Source: Candidatus Methylomirabilota bacterium (GTDB taxonomy: Bacteria; Methylomirabilota; Methylomirabilia; Methylomirabilales; 2-02-FULL-66-22). From it: a stretch of 39,693 nucleotides of DNA. Position numbers and translations under genes: made by a program. Below are positions 33,932 through 39,693 of the stretch, piece by piece. Under the pieces are notes generated by a model. The model was given only the letters and a program-made list of their open reading frames with translations, made no database searches and was not told the DNA's origin. Position 1 is the first letter of the stretch; every line of letters starts with the position of its first letter. The stretch covers positions 1 to 39,693 of the forward strand of contig JAPLLC010000078.1 of assembly GCA_026387775.1 (NCBI GenBank), in the 5' to 3' direction.

Positions 33932-34612
33932 CACCATCAGGCCGGTGGCCACGATCGTCACGTCCTTGCCGCTCCGCTTCACATCGGCCTGGCCGAAGGG
34001 GATCGTGTACTGCTCCTCCCGCACCGGTCCCCGGGTGGGATAGAGCAGCTTGTGTTCCAGGAAGATGATCGGGTTCTGATCGCGAAGCGCCGTGACGAGC
34101 AGGCCCTTGGCGTCGGCCGGCGTCGAGGGGATGGCGACGAGCAGACCAGGAACGTGCGCGAACCACGCCTCCAGGCTCTGGGAGTGCTGCGAGGCCAGCT
34201 TGAGCCCGCTGCCGTACGGTGTCCGGATCACCAGCGGGACCTCCGCTTTTCCGCCCAGCATGAACCGGATCTTGGCCGCCTGGTTCACGATCTGGTCCAT
34301 GGCGCACGCGGTGAAATCCATGAACTGGATCTCCACCATGGGCCGCATGCCTGTGATCGCCGCCCCCACGCCCGCTCCGATCAGGGCGGCCTCCGAGATG
34401 GGCGTGTCGCGGACCCGCTGCGGGCCGAACTCGTCGAGGAGCCCTCTGGTCCCGCCAAACAGCCCGCCGAAATTCCCCACGTCTTCCCCCATCACAAAGA
34501 CCCGGGGATCCAGCCGCATCTCGACCCGTAGCGCCTCGGCGATCGCCTCGGCATACGAGATCTCGCGCGGTCCCGTCCCGACAACGGCTGCCTGCTCCTG
34601 TGCGGCGTTCAT
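33596..34612 (-). CDS. 2-oxoacid dehydrogenase (pyruvate/acetoin type) E1 component beta subunit
   Basis: A 338-residue partner of E1 alpha in the thiamine-diphosphate decarboxylase of a 2-oxoacid or acetoin dehydrogenase complex. [10 protein letters not shown] at 41-50, [20 protein letters not shown] at 67-86 (with the cofactor-activating Glu), and the C-terminal transketolase C-like domain with DPRTLVPLD are all present. The ATG overlaps the E1 alpha stop by four bases. No E2 or E3 gene lies nearby, so lipoyl partners must be elsewhere. Substrate (pyruvate, branched 2-oxoacid or acetoin) is undecided. Confidence 0.92.
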   Translation of the reverse strand: MNAAQEQAAVVGTGPREISYAEAIAEALRVEMRLDPRVFVMGEDVGNFGGLFGGTRGLLDEFGPQRVRDTPISEAALIGAGVGAAITGMRPMVEIQFMDFTACAMDQIVNQAAKIRFMLGGKAEVPLVIRTPYGSGLKLASQHSQSLEAWFAHVPGLLVAIPSTPADAKGLLVTALRDQNPIIFLEHKLLYPTRGPVREEQYTIPFGQADVKRSGKDVTIVATGLMVRRSLEAADALAAEGIEAEVVDPRTLVPLDKAAIIASVKKTGRLVVVHEAVKRGGFGGEIASMIAEEAFDHLDAPIKRVAGRNVPIAFNETLERKAIPAAEDIAAAVRSLIR

Positions 34613-35664
34613 TCCACGAACCCCCCAGCGTAGATGTCTGTCTCGATCTCATCGAGCGTCGGCTCCGGGCTGGCCAGGGCAAAAGCCACCGAGCCTTCGA
34701 CCTCCCTGGCCGCGGCCCGCTCCACGGCGGCGAACCCGGCGTCATCCAGCAGCCTCTCGCTCGCCAGCTGCCCCCGCAGGTGCGCGATGGGGCAGCGCGC
34801 CTTCCAGGCGGCCTCCTCGTCGGCCGGGCGGTCCGGCCCCTTCACTCGGAGGCTGTGCTGGAGCCAGCGGTACGTCTTGCACTCCAGAAGCGTCGGGCCG
34901 CGGCCGTGCCGTGCGTGCAGGACGGCCCGCCGGGTCGCCGCCCAGACGGCCTGCGCGTCGTTGCCGTCCACCACCTCGCCGGGCATGCCGTAGCCGACCG
35001 CCCGCGACGCGATGTCCGGCGCCGCCACCGCCTTGGCGTACGGCATGGACAGGGCGTACTGGTTGTTCTCGCAGATGAAGATGGCCGGCAGTTGCCAGGC
35101 CGCCGCCAGGTTCATCGCCTCGTGCGCGATCCCCGTGTTGGCGGCCCCGTCGCCGAAGAACCCCACGCTCACCTGGTCCGTCCCGCGAAGCGTTGCCGAG
35201 AGCGCGGCCCCCGCCGTGATCCCGAGGCCCCCGCCCACGATGCCGTTGCAGCCGAGCATGCCCAGGTCCAGGTCGGCGATGTGCATCGAGCCGCCCTTCC
35301 CCTTGCAGTAGCCGGTCTGGCGACCCAGGAGCTCGGCCATCATCCGGTTCATGTCGGCGCCCTTGGCCAGCGCGTGGCCGTGGCCTCGATGATTGCTGGT
35401 GATGTAGTCGTCGGCTCGCAGGGCGAAGCAGACTCCGGTCGCCACCGCCTCCTGCCCGACATACGGATGCAGCGTCCCCTTGATCACCAGATCCCGGACC
35501 AGCTCCGCCAGCTTCATCTCGAAGGCCCGGATCCGGACCATCATCGTGAGCATCGCCATCCGGTCGACCCGCTCCGCCGCCGGAATGCTACCGTCCGGCG
35601 ACGCCAGGGCCGGGAGATCCACCGCCAGTGTCCCCTCCCGCTTCAGCCGCTTCTTCGTGGCCAC
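34609..35664 (-). CDS. 2-oxoacid dehydrogenase (pyruvate/acetoin type) E1 component alpha subunit
   Basis: A 351-residue thiamine-diphosphate-binding subunit. The binding motif runs from GDGAANTG (171-178) to ENN at 199-201. [12 protein letters not shown] (66-77), [15 protein letters not shown] (90-104) with the phosphate-contact histidines, and [11 protein letters not shown] (121-131) are typical of the pyruvate/acetoin E1 alpha group. The start is a GTG at 35664 with AAAGGGA upstream. In the 297-base gap before it, a minus-strand TTGACA occurs at 35789-35784 but has no convincing -10 box at proper spacing. It is translationally coupled to E1 beta. Confidence 0.93.
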   Translation of the reverse strand: MATKKRLKREGTLAVDLPALASPDGSIPAAERVDRMAMLTMMVRIRAFEMKLAELVRDLVIKGTLHPYVGQEAVATGVCFALRADDYITSNHRGHGHALAKGADMNRMMAELLGRQTGYCKGKGGSMHIADLDLGMLGCNGIVGGGLGITAGAALSATLRGTDQVSVGFFGDGAANTGIAHEAMNLAAAWQLPAIFICENNQYALSMPYAKAVAAPDIASRAVGYGMPGEVVDGNDAQAVWAATRRAVLHARHGRGPTLLECKTYRWLQHSLRVKGPDRPADEEAAWKARCPIAHLRGQLASERLLDDAGFAAVERAAAREVEGSVAFALASPEPTLDEIETDIYAGGFVE

Positions 35665-35961
35665 AGCCGAATCCCTTTCTCTTGCATGATGTGCCCAGTC
35701 ACCAGCCCCAGTCGAATGGCACCTCCTCGTCGCGCGTCACGCGCGCGCCCTGGGGGGATGGTATGCCATATCCCGCCCGGCGATGTCAACATCCACCGGC
35801 TCCGGATGGCCGCCGGAAAGGCGGAGGCGCTGGCACGGCCGGCCGAGAAAGTGTATCATGAACCGCTCGAACCGGCGCGTTTTCCCGGTATCGCTGCCGG
35901 GAAATGGCGACGGACATCGCGGGTCGGTCCCGGGATCAGCGGGGTCGCGGAGACGCAAGAC

Positions 35962-36861
35962 ATGCAACGGGAAGAGCGCTTCGGGCAGGCCGACCGGGTG
36001 ATCCGGATCGGCTTCTGGATCAACGCCGTTCTGATGGTGATGAAGCTCGCGGCCGGCCACTTCGGCGGATCGGAGGCGGTCGTCGCCGACGGGGTGGAGA
36101 GCGCCTGCGACTTCGTGGCGCTCCTCTCCATCATGGTCGCCCTGCGCATCGGCCGCCGCCCCTTCGACTCCAACCACCCCTACGGCCACGGCAAGGCCGA
36201 GAGCATTGCGGCGATCCTGGTGGCGCTGATCATCGTCACCACCGGGGCCGGCATCCTCTTCCGGGCCTATCAGAGCGTCGCCCTGCACCGCTACGGAATG
36301 CCGGAGCTGATCGCGGTTCTGGCCGCGGTGGTCACGATCGTCGTGAAGGAGATCCTGTGTCGCTACTCGCTGCGGGTGGGCGGCGATCTCGGCAGCCCGG
36401 CGGTGCTGGCCATCGCCAAGGACCACCGGAAGGACGCCGTCACGTCCGTGGCGACCCTGGCCGGAGTCGGCGGCGCCTACCTCGGGCTCGGCATCCTGGA
36501 TCCCCTGGCGGCGGGACTGACCTCGTTCTTCATCTTCCATATCGGCTGGGAGATGTTCGTGGACGCCGCTCACGACCTGATGGACGGCCGACCCCCCGAG
36601 GAGCTGCTCGCCCAGGTCAGTGCGCTCGCCGAAGGAGTCCCGGGCGTCGAGCACGTCCACGAGATCCGCGGGCGCCGGTCCGGCCAGTATGTCATTCTCG
36701 ACCTCAAGCTCGACATGGATCCCCAGATGACCGTCAAGGCTTCCCACGACATCGCCATCCGGGTCAAGCGTCTGATCTTCGAGCGGTTTCCCGGCGTGGG
36801 AGACGTGATGACCCACATCAATCCCCACGACGAGGAGCACCCAGACCTGATCCGGCTGTGA
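35962..36861 (+). CDS. Cation diffusion facilitator (FieF-like)
   Basis: A 299-residue divalent-metal/proton antiporter that exports Zn, Fe or Mn from the cytoplasm. Six membrane helices fill residues 12-200; NHPYGHGKAES at 71-81 is the FieF-type loop. The transport site is E46 and D50 in helix 2 and D154 and D158 in helix 5, so the His of strict zinc carriers is missing and the metal is uncertain. The C-terminal cytoplasmic domain includes GVEHVHEIRGRRSG and RFPGVGDVMTHINP. The ATG at 35962 follows a GGAG nine bases upstream. It stands alone between two minus-strand units. Confidence 0.92.
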   Translation: MQREERFGQADRVIRIGFWINAVLMVMKLAAGHFGGSEAVVADGVESACDFVALLSIMVALRIGRRPFDSNHPYGHGKAESIAAILVALIIVTTGAGILFRAYQSVALHRYGMPELIAVLAAVVTIVVKEILCRYSLRVGGDLGSPAVLAIAKDHRKDAVTSVATLAGVGGAYLGLGILDPLAAGLTSFFIFHIGWEMFVDAAHDLMDGRPPEELLAQVSALAEGVPGVEHVHEIRGRRSGQYVILDLKLDMDPQMTVKASHDIAIRVKRLIFERFPGVGDVMTHINPHDEEHPDLIRL

Positions 36862-36869
36862 GTGGAGGA

Positions 36870-36958
36870 ATTCCGGCGAGGCTGGAGGGGGGAATGACCG
36901 AGGAGAGGCCGGTTCTTGTCGCCCCTGCCCCCTTTGCTCCCCTGCCCCCCTCCGGAAT
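36870..36958. repeat. Loose inverted repeat in the convergent CDF-dctQ gap
   Basis: ATTCCGG at 36870-36876 pairs with CCGGAAT at 36952-36958 around a G-rich then C-rich centre. It lies between two convergent stop codons and could fold in either transcript, but it has no T-run, so terminator function is only a guess. Confidence 0.35.
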
Positions 36959-36959
36959 G

Positions 36960-37442
36960 TTACCGCTTCCCTCCGCTCACCCACTCCCAGAGACTCATCA
37001 GACTCGTCAGCGCGATCAGGGCCGCGGCGACCGGCACGGCCAGATAGGCGTATCCCGTCGGCACCTCCCACCCGGTATACGGGATGTCCATGCGGATCTG
37101 CATGATCCGCCAGCCGACGACGACGAGGAGAACGGCCATCAGCAGCATGCCGGTGCTGATGAGTGCCTCGGTGGCCCGGCGGAGGGGGTGCGGCATGCGG
37201 AGCTGGACGAAGTCGATGACCAGATGCTTCTTTTGAAGATGCACCAGGGCCGTCCCGAGAAACACCATCCAGATGAACAGGAATCGGGTGACGTCAGGAA
37301 TCCACGCCGCGCCAATGCCGAACAGATACCGTCCGCCCACCTGGTACAGATTCAGGAGGAAGATGCCGATCAGCCCCGCCCCGATGGCCGTGGCGAGGAT
37401 TCGTTCCATCCAGAGACGCACATGCTCCATCGGCCGCCTCAT
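36960..37442 (-). CDS. dctQ: TRAP transporter small permease, DctQ type (second system)
   Basis: A 160-residue protein with four hydrophobic helices. IPDVTRFLFIWMVFLGTA at 48-65 is the conserved central region of the DctQ family, where the usual W-x-E is replaced here by W-I-P-D. The ATG at 37442 overlaps the dctM stop by four bases. In this system the order is dctP-dctM-dctQ, unlike dctP-dctQ-dctM at the other end of the window, so the two sets are not a recent duplication. Confidence 0.9.
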   Translation of the reverse strand: MRRPMEHVRLWMERILATAIGAGLIGIFLLNLYQVGGRYLFGIGAAWIPDVTRFLFIWMVFLGTALVHLQKKHLVIDFVQLRMPHPLRRATEALISTGMLLMAVLLVVVGWRIMQIRMDIPYTGWEVPTGYAYLAVPVAAALIALTSLMSLWEWVSGGKR

Positions 37443-38719
37443 CGAAACACCAGGTTCGGGACAAATGTCACGAGCGGTGGGATGTAGGTGATCAGGGCCA
37501 GCACGAGCAGCAGGGCCGCCAGGTACGGCATCACGGCGCGCACCAGCACCTCGAAGGGAATGTCCGCGATCTTCGCCTCCAGGAAGAGCAGTCCGCCCAC
37601 AGGGGGAGTGAGGAGGCCGATCATCAGGTTCAGGACCACCACGACCCCGAAGTGAATCGGATCGATCCCCAGTCCCTTCGCCACCGGCAGCAAGACCGGA
37701 AAGAAGATCAGCATCGCCGGTATGGCGTCCATGATACAGCCAAGAAACAGGAAGAAGAGATTGACGACCAGCAGGAAGCCGACTGACCCCAGGCCGAGCG
37801 CTTGAATGGCGTGTGCCACCTGAGGACCGAGCTGTTCATTCGCGACAATCCACGAGTACGCTCCGACCGTGGCGAAGATCGCCAGAATCGTCACCGACGT
37901 GCCGGCGGCCCGGGCAAATATCCCCGGCAATGACCGAAGATGAATGGTCCGGTACGCAAGCACTCCCACCAGCAGAACGTATAGAACGGCCAGGAAGGCC
38001 ACCTCCACGATCGTCACCACACCGAAGATGACACCCGCGAGGATGATGACCGGAGCCATGAGGGCCAGGAACGCCTGTCCCAGGAGCCTCATGAACTCTG
38101 CGAACCCGCCCTGGATCTGGGTCTTGGGCAGCGGATGTCGCAGGGATTGGAGATAGATAGTCACGGCCAGGAAGGCGCCCATCAAGAGCCCGGGAACCAC
38201 CCCGCCCAGGAACAGCCGGCCGATGGAGAGATCGCTGATCACTGCGATGAAGACCATCGGGATGCTGGGCGGAATGATGGGGCCGATCGTCGCCGCCGCC
38301 GCGTTGATGGCGGCCGCAAATCGCTTATCGTACCCGTCCCGCGCCATCGCCGGGAGCAGCACCGAGGAGACGGCGCTGGCATCCGCCACGGCCGAGCCGG
38401 AGACGCCGGCCATGATCACATTCACGATCACCGTGACGTAGGCCAGCCCCCCCTGGATCCGACCCACGAAATACTGGGAGAAACGGACCAGCCGCTCGGT
38501 GATGCCGGATTCGTTCATCAGCTCGCCGGCCAGCATGAAGAACGGGATGGCAACCAGCGTGATGATGTCCACGCCCGCCACCATGCTCTGCGCCATGACG
38601 TTCAGCGGGACCTCCCCGCGGATCAGGAGGTACAGAATGGCGCTCAGCCCCATGGCGGCCCAGATCTCGAAGCCGAGGGCGCAGAGGGCGAACAGGAGGA
38701 GGAAGAGGATGCCGATCAT
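37439..38719 (-). CDS. dctM: TRAP transporter large permease, DctM type (second system)
   Basis: A 426-residue membrane protein with about twelve helices. IPFFMLAGELMNESGITERL, AGVSGSAVADASAV and PIIPPSIPMVF are the family's conserved segments. The ATG at 38719 begins directly with the first helix. It lies 131 bases after dctP and couples to dctQ by a four-base overlap. It is clearly different in sequence from the DctM at 1329-2618, so a different substrate is likely. Confidence 0.95.
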   Translation of the reverse strand: MIGILFLLLFALCALGFEIWAAMGLSAILYLLIRGEVPLNVMAQSMVAGVDIITLVAIPFFMLAGELMNESGITERLVRFSQYFVGRIQGGLAYVTVIVNVIMAGVSGSAVADASAVSSVLLPAMARDGYDKRFAAAINAAAATIGPIIPPSIPMVFIAVISDLSIGRLFLGGVVPGLLMGAFLAVTIYLQSLRHPLPKTQIQGGFAEFMRLLGQAFLALMAPVIILAGVIFGVVTIVEVAFLAVLYVLLVGVLAYRTIHLRSLPGIFARAAGTSVTILAIFATVGAYSWIVANEQLGPQVAHAIQALGLGSVGFLLVVNLFFLFLGCIMDAIPAMLIFFPVLLPVAKGLGIDPIHFGVVVVLNLMIGLLTPPVGGLLFLEAKIADIPFEVLVRAVMPYLAALLLVLALITYIPPLVTFVPNLVFR

Positions 38720-38753
38720 GCTGCGGCCCGATCTGTTTCAACCTGAAATGGAA

Positions 38754-38826
38754 AACCGACAACTGACAACCGGTCCAGCATGTCTGTTGGCCGGTTTGTC
38801 CGCCAGAGGCGGATCGGTTGTCGGTT
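38754..38826 (-). repeat. Inverted repeat in the dctP-dctM gap (second system)
   Basis: Ten-base arms AACCGACAAC (38754-38763) and GTTGTCGGTT (38817-38826) enclose 53 bases, including a TCCGCC-AGA-GGCGGA hairpin. It may be an RNA-stabilising structure or partial attenuator that gives more dctP than dctMQ product. There is no T-run, unlike the first system. Confidence 0.5.
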
Positions 38827-38850
38827 TCCGGTTGGCGCTGTCACCCTGAT

Positions 38851-39693
38851 CTATTTGAAGTCCCTCACCTGCTGCAAGAGTCCCTTCGGCCAGAGCTTCC
38901 CTTCGAATTGTTCCTCGTAGAGCCCTTCCAGGGCCTTCTGGATGGAGGCGAGGTCCGGCTCGATGACGGTCATCTTGGTGGCAAGGAATTTCGTCGCCTC
39001 GTCAAGCTCCTGCTTCGTCAGCTCCGTGGCCAGGTTCCCCGCCTCGTCGGAGGCATCAAGGAGGGCCTTCTGCTGCGCCGGACTCAAGACCTGCCACTTG
39101 GCCGGGCTGATGTAGAACGTCTCCACATCCCGGACGTAATGGGTCAGCGTCAGGTACTTCTGGACCTCGTAAAACGACATGTTCTTGATGGGGATGACGC
39201 CGTTCTCCTGCGCGTCCACCACCCCCTGCTTGAGCGCCATGTACAGGTCGGCATACGGGATGACCTGCGGGTTCGCCCCCAGCCGTTGAAACACCGCCCG
39301 GGCCAGGACGCTCTCGGCGATCCGGATCTTCAGCCCCTTGAAGTCGGCTGCCGTGCGGACAGGCTTGTCGCGCGTGGAGAGCTCCCGCGGGGCGGTATCC
39401 CCGTTCATGTTGAGGACCTTGATCCCGGTCGCCTTCTCTGCCGCGTCCAGATGGGGCGTGAAGACAGGCGACAGCAACACGCGCCGCATATGGTCGTAGT
39501 CGCGATACAGGAAGGCCACGGAGGTGATCTGGAACACCTCGCCCCCCTTGATCCAGGCGTAGGTATTGATCCCGCCGTACACCATGTCCAGGCTGCCCGC
39601 CTTCATCCCGGTGAACATGTCCAGGATGCCGCCGAGCTGGCTGTTGGGGAAGATCTTGATCTCGACCTCGCCGTTCGTCTTTTGGGCCACCAG
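38851..39693 (-). CDS. dctP: TRAP transporter substrate-binding protein, DctP type (partial)
   Basis: The C-terminal 280 residues of a periplasmic receptor; the gene continues past the window edge. The first visible codons encode L-V-A-Q-K-T-N-G-E-V-E-I-K, the normal region some 50 residues into DctP, so the GTG at 39690 is an internal valine and not a start. The carboxylate-binding arginine is in GLKIRIAES, and GVVDAQENGV follows as in family members. It serves the dctMQ pair downstream. Confidence 0.93.
   Translation of the reverse strand: MVAQKTNGEVEIKIFPNSQLGGILDMFTGMKAGSLDMVYGGINTYAWIKGGEVFQITSVAFLYRDYDHMRRVLLSPVFTPHLDAAEKATGIKVLNMNGDTAPRELSTRDKPVRTAADFKGLKIRIAESVLARAVFQRLGANPQVIPYADLYMALKQGVVDAQENGVIPIKNMSFYEVQKYLTLTHYVRDVETFYISPAKWQVLSPAQQKALLDASDEAGNLATELTKQELDEATKFLATKMTVIEPDLASIQKALEGLYEEQFEGKLWPKGLLQQVRDFK

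Overview
This is a GC-rich bacterial chromosomal segment. It has dense gene packing, many 4-base ATGA or 1-base TGATG gene overlaps, two TRAP uptake systems, and a non-mevalonate isoprenoid operon of the dxr-rseP-ispG-proS type. The combination fits a free-living soil or subsurface bacterium, for example Methylomirabilota/Rokubacteria or a Desulfobacterota-like lineage. That placement is inference; there is no rRNA or other decisive marker here.

Layout. (1) 114-4181, minus: a TRAP transporter (dctP, dctQ, dctM) followed by a Gfo/Idh-type oxidoreductase, with a strong terminator-like hairpin between dctP and dctQ. (2) 4367-9648, minus: yicC, gmk, rpoZ, mobB, mobA, a metallophosphoesterase and a YeiH-type permease, read from a promoter divergent to a small FmdB-type zinc-ribbon gene at 9818. 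(3) 10114-16340, minus: dxr, rseP, ispG, proS and a vanZ-like gene, with a well-formed promoter at 16468-16496. (4) 16637-21749: an SDR dehydrogenase, a UroD-family protein and a LysA-type decarboxylase on plus, then a class III aminotransferase on minus. Three copies of a foldback, MITE-like repeat lie in or beside this block, each sitting exactly at a stop codon. (5) 21788-30300, minus: a complete type I restriction-modification operon (hsdM, hsdS, a four-helix-bundle/zinc-ribbon accessory gene, hsdR, and a YgjP/SprT-like metallopeptidase). The accessory gene is interrupted in frame by four tracts of a 9-base GATC-rich minisatellite. (6) 30622-35664, minus: E1 alpha and E1 beta of a 2-oxoacid dehydrogenase, then a large MscS-type channel, then a 375-base duplicate of the E1 beta 3' end (a pseudogene) and a good rho-independent terminator. 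(7) 35962-36861, plus: a cation diffusion facilitator. (8) 36960-39693, minus: a second TRAP system whose dctP is cut by the window edge.

The housekeeping operons supply isoprenoid precursors, prolyl-tRNA, guanylate phosphorylation, the RNA polymerase omega subunit and molybdopterin nucleotide attachment. The TRAP systems, SDR, UroD-like protein, decarboxylase, aminotransferase and E1 pair point to uptake and breakdown of organic and amino acids. The restriction operon is the clearest accessory module. Its minisatellite-bearing accessory gene, the stop-codon-associated foldback repeats, and the mscS gene flanked by a 375-base direct repeat are the parts most worth a second look.
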